Source: Kryptolebias marmoratus | Lineage: Eukaryota > Chordata > Actinopteri > Cyprinodontiformes > Rivulidae | NCBI RefSeq assembly: GCF_001649575.2 | Contig: NC_051433.1 | Coordinates: forward strand, 24,979,395-25,043,394 | Direction: 5' to 3' | Length of the DNA stretch: 64,000 bases | In this document: piece by piece, positions 11,720 to 22,244 of the stretch | Layout of the letters: the number at the start of each line of letters is the position of its first letter | Numbering within the stretch: the stretch's first letter is position 1 | Position numbers and translations under genes: made by a program | The notes under the pieces: model-generated | The model's database searches: none | What the model was told of the DNA's origin: nothing | What the model saw: the letters and a program-made list of their open reading frames with translations, nothing else

Positions 11720-13302
11720 TCAGTAATAAATGTAGAAAATATCCTCAACAATTTGCTTGGAAAGACTCATTACAAGAAAGAAAGAGCCATTCTTCAAATT
11801 CTGTTCCAAGTCTATTTCCACTTTACAAGACAAACAGAACTTTGGTGCATTGTCACTAGGTCCCAGGTAGCTTTCACAGTCATTGCAGTAAAAATGGGGC
11901 ACACATTTTCAAAAGTCACCATCGGCTTGATGAAACAAAAATGAGGTTCCTGGCACCAATCCAGGAATGTGTTGAGTAAAAAGTGTGAGTAAATCTTGAA
12001 GAGCTACATCAGTCAATTTATGTCGAAGTACGTATGACATAAGCAGGAGCAGACTTTGTCCTTTTGTGATTGAAGCGCCTGGAAAAAAAAGCTCATCTTG
12101 TTTCTCTTGTTTCTGAAATATAAAAAACAACCAAACAGATAAAGTAAACAAAGTGCATTACAAGACCATGAATACTTGTCCGAAATTTTAATTTACCTGC
12201 ATTGTATTTTGCCCTTGTTCTCTTTGACGATTAGTTGTACCGTGTTCTTGTCCCATGTCTTGTCCAAGTCCATCATGTCCATTTTCACCTCCACCTTCAC
12301 CATCAGATCTGTCACTTCTGTTAATTTCTTGTTCAGCATGTTGGACATTTTCATTGCCATTTTCACCAGTTCCTTGTTGGATATTCTCACATTCCATTTC
12401 ACTCGCTTCCTCTCTTTCCTCATTTGACGGCAGAGTGGAGCACACATTGTGCTGAAAAATATACAATAATATAAAAACAGTAAAGAGCAAGAAAATAACT
12501 ATAAAGAAGATTAAAAATATATATTTCTTAAGTTACCTGTTGAAACAACTTTCTTCTGTATGTAGCTGTTCTTGATAATGAAGTCTGAAGAAGTAGAAAG
12601 TTTTTATAGGATGATTTTCCCTTTACCTGCAAAAAATCCCAACACAGTTTTAAAAGGTATGTATGATACAATTACACTTTTCAAACAGTAGGTCGCAAGT
12701 TTGAGGACAATCATTGCAGACCAAAATTATGTTGGCAAGGTTAAAATAGCATACATTCTATTTTAATTGCAGTTGGCAACATTTAGTTGCATTACTGCCA
12801 CATTCTATATTGGAGGATGGCTTGGAGACTCACCACCCTTATAATGTTTTTAAAATTCAAGATTGTTTTAAAAAAAATACAAATAAACCAAATTTATATC
12901 CCCTTTTGATACTTGTAGTTATTTTCAAATCTCTATCATATATGTCTGATTAATACTTCTCCTGTAAATATTTATTACACTCTATGTTCTACAGTTTCCA
13001 ATTGCACTGTATTGTAGATGTTTCTTAATCATTTAAGCACGCAATTTAATCCTGTATGACCAAATGTCATTTTTGATATAGCAATCTCTTCTTTCTTAAT
13101 CTTATGACTTTCTAAACTCACCCAATTTATTTTAAATATTGGAATGTCTAGGCTTGACTTCTCTATCCCATACACATTTATTATAGGAAATGGACAAAAG
13201 CACATTATAACTTACCCTGCTTTGCTTGTTTTTTCTAAATTTTGTTGTTCTTGGTGTTTCCGTATCGGATTGTAAATGTCTTTTCATTACCCGCGGCGCC
13301 AT
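11720..13302 (-). pseudogene. EnSpm/TNP2-like transposase, N-terminal part only, four exons
   Basis: Exons on the minus strand: 13302-13216 (ATG, 29 codons), 12626-12537 (30), 12451-12197 (85) and 12112-11909 (67 plus TGA). All three introns have GT...AG and keep phase 0. Exon 1 starts MAPRVMKRHLQS. Exon 3 is acidic and Asn/Gln/Gly-rich, so probably disordered. Exon 4 contains LLLLMSYVLRHKLTDVALQD, a segment I associate with the N-terminal region of a large EnSpm/TNP2-like family in fish and cnidarians. After an in-frame TGA at 11911-11909 the same frame stays open to 11720. It encodes a C-x2-C ... C-x2-C zinc-ribbon-like stretch (YCNDC ... FCLSC), then SKQIVEDIF, then stops. The RNase H-like catalytic region expected downstream is absent. 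The upstream in-frame TTG near 13341 is not a credible start. The family assignment rests on recall of motif patterns, not on a search. Confidence 0.6.
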
Positions 13303-13572
13303 TATTGAGAAACGTATTGCGTCCTGGTCTGTACGCGCCAAAGATGCATGTCCAATCAGCTGTCGAGTAAAGCTTTTCCAGCCAATCAGAACAGCTGAGC
13401 TTGCATACGTAGGTTACATAATCCACATCGGAAGAAGAACGGCATTTTTTTAGAGCACACTCCATACCAGTTGATGGCGGTTATGCACATCACTCAGTTT
13501 TGCCAACCGCCAACCAAAACTATGAGAGGACGAAGAAGAAATCAATCGTAGCGGTTGAGAATAGGAGAAAAG
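13303..13572. promoter_or_regulatory. Bidirectional promoter between the divergent gene pair
   Basis: Only 270 bp separate the two ATGs (13302 minus, 13573 plus). The segment is CpG-richer than its surroundings. It contains two CCAAT boxes (13352-13356 and 13382-13386, both in ccaatca), an ETS-like CGGAAG at 13429-13434 and a YY1-like gatggcgg at 13473-13480. There is no TATA box. This layout is typical of TATA-less divergent vertebrate promoters. Confidence 0.6.
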
Positions 13573-16242
13573 ATGGTGCCTTTCAAGTTCGCCATTTTTT
13601 TCTTGCACAATAAAACCCTAATAGTGGAGAGTACCTCAATAATAGTTAATAGTTCTTGTAAATTCAAGCAGATTACCTCCCAGCCTGACTTAGACGATGA
13701 CAACTGGATGGAAATAAAATCTGGGTCACGAAAACAACCCAGCAGGACAGAGGCTGCTAAAGTGTTGCTGTATGGTGGTAAAATAGCCTAAAAATGCTAA
13801 TTCTTTTTATTTAAACTAGAAAACGTAATACTCTACACATTGTGCCTTTCAGATGTATTTCAAGAACTTGTCCAAAAAAAGAACCTTTACCTTTTGGGTA
13901 AAAACATTTGGGACAGAGAAGAAGCAACATGTGCTGCACATGGCGAAAAGGCTGAGGCAACAGCCAGTCAGGTAAAACATTTATGAATAAATGAAATAAG
14001 CTGTTTTGTTGTCACCATACACATCTTCAATGACATAAAAATTTAATAACAATGACAAAATAAGTCAAACTTAAAGAACAGACAGAGTTTGCAGTACAGT
14101 ATTAAATGAATTGCACAGGTGAGTAAAGGTTAAGAGGTTAGAAAAATAATTCTGGTTTTGGCTATCCCATTGGAGTATGATCGCTTTAACCAGCCTACGT
14201 TTGTAGAGGTCTGTTAAATTTTAAGTAGATAAAGTTGAAAACTTAATGTATTAGCTTGTATAATTCATGTAAAGACTCTTTATTAAAAAGACACACTTGT
14301 GCACAACTATTTTGTATCACTAAACTATTTTAAGCTTAGAACTCAGATAATCAAAACTTGAAAGATAAAATATTTAGTTTAAACTTTGTTTTCCGTATTC
14401 ACCATGCATTCATTTTTGACTTTTTTTGTAGTTGAAATCTTATTTCATTGCTCTATCAACAACATAACAAAGGCATTTTATTTATCAACGTCTTCTTTTT
14501 TAGGCCAAGAAAAATATAAAAAAGATAAAACATACTTTGACAAGAAGTGCACAGAACAAAGTAATTGAAAAACTGAAAGATACACTCTCAAAAAAGAACT
14601 CTTCAGCTATCGGAGGAACTATTCAGCAGCAGTTCAGAAGAGGCTTGTTCACCAGTCCGCAAGGTAAGTCTAATGTTGTGATAGCCCACAAGCTTTTTAT
14701 TTGAATCAGCTGAATGACATATGGAAAAGTACAAACCCACAGCCCAGCTATGAAGATTGATTTACATTAAGAATTCTCTGAAGATTGTGGTTGGATAGTA
14801 CTTGTAAAGCATTTTTGTCATCAGTTATCACTTCCTCGTTTCTTAAGTGAGTAATTGTTCATTTTACTGTAGCATAATACTTTTTAAATTTAAAATAAGA
14901 GATTCAGCTATCTTTTCTTCAACCACTGTTTTCTATACCTCCCAAACTTGCCTTTTGCCCTCCTGTATAGTTTATAAAAGAATATTAGCTAATGAATTAT
15001 TTATTTTAACTCATAAACACTGATTAACACTAATTTGAATTCTATAATTATCAACAGCTAAAATCATAACACATCTAAAAGCCAAACAGAAAATGTGTTT
15101 AGTTAAAAATGTATTTATACCCTTTATAAAGTAGTCCTTACTTCTGCAAGTACAGTGAATTGATACCTGTCTAATAATAAGCCAAAATTAGTATAAAGAA
15201 GATGGATAGAAATGGGAGTAGACAATGGCAGGACACAAAGGAGGCAAGTGTGAGCAGAAAGATGGCTTACAGGCCTCTATTCCCCTTAAAACCCTAAAAG
15301 TTAACACTCCACTAAGTTAGGATTTAGGGAAATGTGTCTTAATTTTTGTAGAAGAAAGATGAAGTGCCCTGTTTGATCATTAGCACTCTGTTAAAATATT
15401 GTTATTCATTTCCAATGAATTTCTTTATTTTCTTGTAAGTAATCTCTATAAAGTGTATTTTTTAGTTCAAGAAAAAAAGACAAGGGGCATGGCCTGTGCA
15501 GTTCTCCCCACAACAAAGCAGTTCAAATGAAACTATCATTGTAAGTACACATCCTTCAAACATTGTAAGTGGTAGTTTATTTTCATTCTATTTACTTACA
15601 ATAGTTGTTATAATTTACAGAGGGGAAACTCAGATCATGTGGCTTCAGTTGAGAGGAAGGCAAAATGACACCCTCCTCGCTGAGGAATATGTGGAGCATA
15701 TCAAAGCATCAGTCTCATTCTCCCAGTCAGCAGACGTGTCATCAATGTCCAGATCATGTGTCATCTGACAGTGAAGTTGAAGTGTTAAGTTGTATTGTAA
15801 CTGGTTGTTGTTGGTCAGTAGCTTTAGATTTAATAGTCTTATATCTTCCAACAGCTCTTCTTACCTGGCAGCAGTGTTGGTGTATCAAAGAGAGCTTTTC
15901 ATGAGCTAAATCGATCCCGAATGACGATCTTTGCCCAGGAGTTAGCTGTGCTTGTATTCTCTAAGGAGGTATTGGCCCAATCAACCCTAACTGGAAAATC
16001 AGGAAAGGGGGAAAGCCTAAAACATCAACTTGATGTTTCCAAAGTGCAGGCTATAACAGGTAAGTGTTTTTGTTGACTCTAAAAAAATCTGGGTCAAGCA
16101 CTTTCAACTTGCTCTAGTATTTATTTATGTTTTTTCAACAAATGCAGTAATTGAGCAGTTCCCAGGAACCACAGTTTCCGAGGTCCGTGCAGCAATAAGA
16201 CGGAAGTGCAACAATGAACAATTTAACCAAAAGAAAGCATGA
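13573..16242 (+). CDS. BEN-domain protein gene, seven exons, middle part possibly decayed
   Basis: Exons: 13573-13777 (ATG, starts MVPFKF), 13853-13971, 14504-14663, 15466-15540, 15621-15796, 15855-16059 and 16148-16242 (TGA). All introns are GT...AG. Exons 1-3 join in one open frame and exons 6-7 in another. Exons 6-7 encode about 100 residues with the BEN pattern: PGSSVGVSKRAFHEL, then VFSKEVLAQSTLTGKSGKG, then a conserved LD in HQLDVSKVQAI, then EVRAAIRRKC near the C terminus. BEN domains bind DNA or mediate chromatin interactions, and some occur in viral and transposon proteins. The trouble lies in exons 4-5. Continuing the exon-3 frame meets stops (TGA at 15528-15530, a TAG across the junction, then another TGA), and other frames stay open only in parts. 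An internal ATG at 15665 reads cleanly through exons 6-7 as a 143-residue BEN protein. The 15796 donor is weak; gaa|gtgtta at 15781 is an alternative. Confidence 0.65.
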
Positions 16243-16791
16243 ATGCTTTTTTGGGTGGAAGTTGATTTTATTTGTTTTGATTTGGGTTAACACAAGTTCT
16301 AAATATATATTTTAAGCTGTACAGGCTGTTGGTGTGTTTATGCAAATGTTCGCTCATTTTGTTTTTATTTTGAGTTAACATTTATTATTATTTTTTTAAA
16401 GCTGTGCAGTCTGTTTTATTAACATGTTCTATGCAGCTGGAACTGCTTTATGACATTGATGTTTAATGGCATCAACCTCTTTTATTTACCATTGTTTACA
16501 AAGTATTTTCTGTAAAGATTTGATATTTAAAATGTTTTCATTTGTTGTAGAAGTTCACTGAAAAGAAATTACAATTGTACCTAAGGCCCTGTCACACTAT
16601 AACTGGTTAAAACTTCCAACATAATAATAATAATGTCTACCCTGAAAATACAGTAAATCAATGTGCAACTCAACAAAACATTGATACCCATTTTTGAATG
16701 CATCATAATATTTTGTATTTGTGTTTTCTATTTGAAAACATTGTTTAAAAATTTGTGGCCTGTTAGCACACTTATGCAACTGTACCTGGAA

Positions 16792-16797
16792 AATAAA
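16792..16797 (+). terminator. Poly(A) signal AATAAA of the BEN gene
   Basis: AATAAA lies about 550 bp after the stop codon, within plausible 3' UTR distance, and is followed by a T-rich stretch. Confidence 0.4.
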
Positions 16798-16799
16798 AT

Positions 16800-18030
16800 T
16801 ATTTCATTGAAGAAAAAGGTTTTTACAAGGTTTTAAATTTATTTTAAGTGTGTTAAGGAATGATTTATCGAATATTTAGAATTTTTATAAAATGTTTATT
16901 CAAATACAATAAAAATGACAAAAATTACCTTTTTAAATATATATTGCAACAAATATTACTTATATGAATACTGGAATAGATGAGTAAATGGTCAAAAAAT
17001 TAAATCAGTAAAGAAAATTTCTAGGTTCAGCTGCTGGAGCGAGTGGCGATTTTTAATAACACAGACAACAAAATTGTGTGCAAAATGTGAATGTATTGAT
17101 ATATAATGTTTACATACACTATTTACAATATTTCATGAAATCCAAAATCAAAGAACTTTTCTCCCTTAGCGAGGGCAAATCTGGGCAGTTCCTGGACGGG
17201 AGCGACTGACCCACAGAAAAACAAAAGGCTGCAAGTCTGAGTTTAGTCCTGCCGTTTAGGATGCGATGTTCCTGGTATTCGTTATCCAATTTTGCTCGCC
17301 AGTCTGGTCCTGAGAGTACACAGACAATCCAAAATGGGGTCTGGATCCAGAAGGGGATCTGGATTTAAGACAGGAACCTGGCATTTGAAAAACAGGCCCG
17401 ATTAATCAATCGTCTATCATCTCCTTTTAACAATAATCATACATGTACATGTTCTTTTCTGTTGTGGAAATGAGTGGATGAAATATAAAATAACTCACTC
17501 ATTTCCGTTACCACACAATCTACATATTTTGAGTTCAAATGTTTCATTCAGATGACAACATACTCGGTTGATCGCACCCAACCGATTGCCAGGAGTTAGC
17601 GCTAGCATACTAGCTCCCGAACAAAAACAAACAACGCTCACCAGTCCCTCTTGCCAAACCTTGTGATCCTTGTGAGTGTTTTATCCACAACGTTGAATCT
17701 AAAAAGTCAAAAGGCATATGAGTAGGTGACAGCATTTTAGAGATTTGCTAAAAGCTTAAAACCAGCTAGAAGCCTACCTGCCGCAGCATCAGACAGCGTC
17801 TCCCACCCAGACAGGTGAGCAGCAGTCATATGAACAGTCGCTGTCTAATTAAGACACTGATGTGCAGCTCATTCCAATCATGTGATTTTTTAAAACCACG
17901 CAATAACAAAATAAAAGAAAAGAGAATTTTAATTTTAAATAAATCTGAACAAAAATTAAATAAATGTGAATTAAAAAAAACAGGGAAATAGGGGAAAATA
18001 TTCTGGTTACAATATCAAATAATGAAAAGA
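16800..18030. other. Right interior of the candidate transposon, unassigned
   Basis: 17040-17830 is GC-richer than its neighbours. It holds a perfect 11 bp inverted repeat (ggaaatgagtg ... cactcatttcc, about 17466-17507) and a gatcc-centred palindromic patch near 17341-17365. Minus-strand exon-like pieces bounded by ag/gt occur near 17690 and 17810, but I could not chain them into a frame. They may be remains of the missing 3' half of the transposase gene or a separate nested repeat. Confidence 0.35.
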
Positions 18031-18250
18031 AATACTTAAAGTATGTTAAGTGTACATAAAGTTGTTCCATTTTAGCATGTAAAAATGCACTTAGTGTACT
18101 ATTAATTGAATTTGTATTTAAAATGAACTAAAATTTACTAAGCACAAAATAAGTTGTTTCAAAATAGCACACTTAATGTTTATTTTTTTAGAATTTTTAA
18201 AATGTATTTAGTATGTTAAATTTCAGTACATTTAGTTTTTTTTTCACCTG

Positions 18251-18663
18251 GGTACTTTCTGAAAAAAAAAAAAATCTAATCCAGTGATTAATAAGATAAA
18301 TTTCTAACAGACAAAAATGGTTGACTTTAACAGTTTATGTCAAAGTTTTAGCCAAAAATCTTGTGCAATGTATAGCACTTGGGGTATGTGTTGGTAATGA
18401 GGCTCAACTACATCAAATTTTATTAAAATATTTGTACATTGGCTGTGTTTAAACTATTTCTGCATTTTCTATAGATAGTAAACATCTTGAACTATATTGA
18501 CTCCAAAAGTTAATCAGCTGTAGATGTGCTACCAAAGATTACTTTCTGAGAGTTTTATTGAAATTTGTCTAGTGATTCATGAACTATTTGGCTGAACAGG
18601 CAGACACACACACACACAGACAGTAGACACTGGCAAAAACATTATCGCCCACCTTTGAAGGCA
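18251..18663 (+). repeat. Family-A repeat, right part, after the insertion
   Basis: Resumes with tactttctga and continues through acaaaaatggttgacttta, then a complete further period (ccaaaagttaatcagctgta, gattactttctgagagtttt). It ends with aaacattatcgcccaccttt, matching the ends of the other copies. Confidence 0.8.
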
Positions 18664-18995
18664 GGCAAAAAACATGCACAGCATTTTTATCCACTGATGA
18701 CTAAAAGAAAAAAAAAAGAAAAAGAAATATATTACTCTGCAGTGCTGTTTCAACTTTTATATCTAAATGATTACTCTTTATTGTGCAGTTTGCCTCTTGC
18801 ATTATTTACTTTTTCCAAAACTATAAAGAATGATATAAAGAATGAACAAACAAACTGATTTGAAAAAATTCACATTTAATTATTTATCAACTTCAAATTT
18901 ATGTAATTTCCTTCCCTTTTTTTAATTGCTTCTGAGACATTTCTACACCTTGAAAATTAAATGAAATTCAAGTAACTAAACATTATTTGGAAAGG
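18664..18995. other. AT-rich DNA, nothing recognised
   Basis: Short A-rich stretches and no coding pattern. Confidence 0.5.
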
Positions 18996-19470
18996 TACAC
19001 AACTCTTTATAGAAGGTCTCCTAGTTGGCAATGAAAATCAGAACAAAAGCAATGCATAACACATATCTGGGGAAGACTACAAAATCGTTTCTGCTGCACT
19101 GAAGGTTCCCAAGAGCTCAGTGGCCGCTATAATTTTCAAATGGAAGCAGTTTGGCACAACCAGGACTGTTTCAGAAGCTGGTCACCTGGCCATGCTGAAC
19201 AACTGAGGGAGAAGGATCTTAGTGAGAGAGCTAACCAAAAAACTAATGGTCACCCTGACTGAGCTTTAGAGATCCTGTGTGAAGATGGGGCTAAGTACCA
19301 GAAGGATAACTGTGGGCCTCTACTGATCTGGGCTTTATGGTAAAGTGGCTGGATAGATGGCTCTCCTCAGTGAAAGCTGCTTGAAGGACTCTCAGACTGT
19401 GAGGAAGAGCCTCTGGTCTGATGAAACCAAGATTGAACTGTCTAGCCCTAATTCTAAATGTTATGTGTAG
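18996..19470 (+). pseudogene. Tc1-like transposase relic, N-terminal half
   Basis: Reading with frameshifts and stops gives a helix-turn-helix segment around 19060-19200 (SAALKVPKSSVA, FKWKQFGTTRT) and a second block (VTLTELQRSC). It reaches the first catalytic aspartate region WSDETKIEL at about 19417-19443, then ends. The rest of the DDE domain and both terminal inverted repeats are missing. In-frame stops, for example after AMLNN, show that it is dead. The arrangement is that of fish Tc1/mariner transposases. Confidence 0.8.
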
Positions 19471-20765
19471 CAATATGGTAATATTAATTAATTTGCACAC
19501 ATTGAAAGGGGCACCACCCTAGGGTTATTATCTAGGAAAATCTTATTACCTTTGTCAATCTCAAATGAATCAGATAGAAGTAGGGTCCTCCCTCACCAGT
19601 GAGTTAAGACTGAACACAAGGATGAGTAAGATTCGATCAATTCCACATGATCAAACATTCATTAACACACTCTACAAATCATACAGGTTGAGAGTTTTAA
19701 ATCCACTTTATTCTTAGACTTCCTGCTTAATCTCAGAGCTCAACTGTGTGTCGGTGCTGATTGGCTAACTGTCCGACAAACTAGATAGGTAACCAATCAG
19801 TTTTTGAAAGATGAAATGATATTTTATGGAGGCAAGGTAAAGTTTGCTGTACTGAACAGTGCGACACTTTGAGCATGTACATTTTTATTGTTACAAATGC
19901 AACACACACTACATTGTCATCTGTTGTCTGTTTTCCCCTTAACACTCTTAAAGCATGATTATAATTGAAAAAAAACAAACTATTCTTAATATAGAGTATA
20001 TAAGGAGTGCTCATAAAAACACTTTCGAAGCTTGGATACAGAGAAATCATGTTTTACCATGCATTCAGCATCATTGGGTATAATAGTAATGAAACATTTT
20101 TTCCAGACGCAGGTATTCTTTTATCAAAGCTGCTATTACTGAAAAGAGGGTTTAAATTTGAATTACAACAAATTTAATCATTTTTCCTTTAAAATAGCAT
20201 TTCAAATACTGACTAATACTGCCAAATCCCTTTGCTGCACAGTCTCAAAGGCCAAACACAAGATTGTGGCAAAGTGCTTCCAAACATGATCCTTGGCATG
20301 TGTAGAATATACATGAACAGGCTTTAGTGGCCACCTTAGACCAGAAACAGTTGAGGCGAATTTGCAACAATAGTCTATGAAGGGTTAGTAACCGTAAAAT
20401 CAGGCTACAAGATAATAAAAATTGTAAAAAGCAAACTGGGTCTGAAATACTTTCTGAAGCTGCTATACCTTTCAATTTTAACAACAAGAGGTCTTACTTA
20501 TTTTCAGATTACATAATAGTTCCATGAAATAAGTGAATAATAAAATAATGAAAGTTCACACAATTTATATTTGTTGCTGAAATATGAAGGCTGCATCTGC
20601 CAACAATGATTATATCTTTATTAATATGTTCTTGGTTAGAAAATGTGTAATTTATGTAACAAGCGACATTATGAAGAACTACCCTGGTGTTTACTTTGAC
20701 AACAGATTGGACTAGAACACAGAGGCTGTTTTTTTAGATTTAACAGAGCAAAGATTTTTTTCTTT
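19471..20765. other. AT-rich DNA, nothing recognised
   Basis: No supported gene or repeat. The open frames on either strand are under 90 codons and unstructured. Confidence 0.5.
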
Positions 20766-20980
20766 TTTGAGGAAGTTTTCATTTCTTGTTGTTTGCAGCA
20801 AGATGATGTAGATCATGTTGGCAGTGGAGAGTATAAGATTCTTTGTGACCGTCTCTTGAGGCAAAAACACTGAAGCTAGTGACTTGAAGAAACTGAACAA
20901 ACTGATAGAGAAGGCAGGGTGTATGCTTGGGACTGCAACAAAGCCCCTACAGCTGATTGTGGATGTTTCAAATTGCTGCA
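20766..20980 (+). pseudogene. LINE C-terminal scrap
   Basis: Around 20866-20965 the plus strand reads LKKLNKLIEKAGCMLGTA, a phrase of the kind seen near the C terminus of fish non-LTR retrotransposon proteins. The frame is short, decayed on both sides and lacks reverse transcriptase motifs. The LINE clade is not determinable. Confidence 0.45.
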
Positions 20981-21140
20981 TAAGAAAAAGGACATAACCA
21001 CACACACACACCTCTAAACTTTTATTTACTTAAATTTAGTTCTCCCTTTTCTTAATGCCATGTTTTATCAAAACACCTTACACACAAACAATTTAATGTC
21101 CTTTTGGTGGCTGTCTAAATATTAGACTATTCAGATCAGT

Positions 21141-22234
21141 TATTATTGCCCACCTCCAATGGCAAAGCCACAACAATGTCTTTGCCTATGTTTGTGTGTG
21201 TGCATGTGTGAGCTTGATTGTCTGTACTGTTAGCAAACTATCACATGAACCAGAGCACAGATTTTATGAAACTCTCAGAAAGTAATCAGTGGATGCACTT
21301 CTGTAACTACTTTTACTGCCACTGAACTAAAATTTGGGACATTAGTTGCTGAGATTGATTTCTAAGCATGAACTCACTGGCAAAATCTGTTTTTAAAACT
21401 TTGCTATTACCTACTGGAGTCAACTGTGTCTGTTTGTTAGCAAATTATCTCATGAACCACTGGGCATATTTTAATGAAACTTTCAGAAAATCTTTGGGTG
21501 CTCATTGACAAATGCTTACCTTTTAGAGTCAACACAATTCATGATGATCGCCACAATCAACTGACCTTTGGAAACATTAAAATGGCTGTAACTCAGATGC
21601 TGAACTAAAGTTTGGTGAAGTAATAGCTGAGCATCATCCTCAACACATACTCCAAGTACTACACATCAGGCAATGTTTTGCTTAAAACATTGGCATTAAA
21701 TGTTGGTGGTAACCTTGTCTAACTGTTCGCAAACTATCTCATGAACCACTGGCCCTATTTTATTGAAACTCAGAAAATAATTAATAAATGTACATCTATC
21801 ATGGATAGCCAACTGGCATGATCAAACACAAACATGGATATTTATCAGTCAGTTTTACAGAGCTGAATTTTGGTGTGGTAGTAAAAGAGTCATTAGGTGC
21901 TAGATCTGCAACTCATTATTTTTTGGAGTCGATCCAATTCAAGTTGGCTGCCACAGCTATTTGATTTTAGCCACCACAAGAACTGATTATAACTTGGTAC
22001 CTTTTATTGATATTAAGCTAAATTTGGGTGCAGTAGTAGCAGAGAGTCATCCTCAACACATTCTGCAAGTGCTAGCATATCTTCAAGGATCTCACAATAT
22101 TGCAAGAGATTACATGTAGTGTAATTTACAAGGTTTGACCAAAATGGCTGTAAATCCATCCCTTCTCATCTTAAGATGGTTTCATTTTAAAACTATGGCA
22201 ATAGGCATTCCTACAAGGAATGCTAGGCCTTTTA
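21141..22234 (-). repeat. Family-A repeat, complete ~1.09 kb copy, inverted
   Basis: On the minus strand it runs from taaaaggcctagcattcctt (22234 end) to aggtgggcaataata (21141 end). The aggcctagca end contains a hairpin, GCATTCC-ttgta-GGAATGC. Three related periods of about 300-350 bp each contain cactg.t/ggttcatgagata.tttgc.aac and a tgtgttgaggatga.gctcagct-like phrase. There is no open reading frame. The class is unknown to me. Confidence 0.7.
22215..22233. repeat. Terminal hairpin of family-A repeat
   Basis: Inverted repeat ggcattcc ... ggaatgctaggcc at the end of the complete family-A copy. The same aaaggcctag end motif recurs at 5277, 10361, 27417, 53191 and 58890, with variable preservation of the hairpin. 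Confidence 0.6.
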
Positions 22235-22244
22235 CTTTACTCTC

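Larger units (their letters stand above)
10998..18250. mobile_element. Candidate ~7.25 kb DNA transposon carrying a transposase-like/BEN gene pair
   Basis: The interval interrupts a family-A repeat, which gives near-base-level borders. Its ends show a short inverted match: GTGAAAAAAAAA followed by tctact at 11001, and the reverse complement of GTGAAAAAAAAActa at about 18233-18247. AT-rich subterminal regions on both sides (11020-11500 and 18030-18245) carry scattered agtgtact/agtacact/agtatgtt motifs, like the subterminal repeats of EnSpm/CACTA elements. Inside are two spliced, divergent genes. The transposase-like one is truncated before any catalytic region, so this copy is probably not autonomous. 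The termini do not read CACTA, so the superfamily is an inference from the minus-strand protein. A target duplication could not be fixed. Confidence 0.6.

Noticed and set aside
12188..12490. Overlapping frames on both strands across exon 3 of the transposase-like gene
   Set aside because: Only the minus frame that joins exons 2 and 4 through GT-AG sites in phase 0 is kept; the others are shadows.
13303..13341. Upstream extension of the transposase-like gene (ARTDQDAIRFSI)
   Set aside because: The frame opens at a TTG and has no ATG. The ATG at 13302 with a clean GT donor after 29 codons is better supported.
15528..15530. TGA in BEN exon 4 as a selenocysteine codon
   Set aside because: Further stops follow in the same phase, including one across the exon junction, and BEN proteins are not known selenoproteins. 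Decay or mis-chosen exon phase is simpler.
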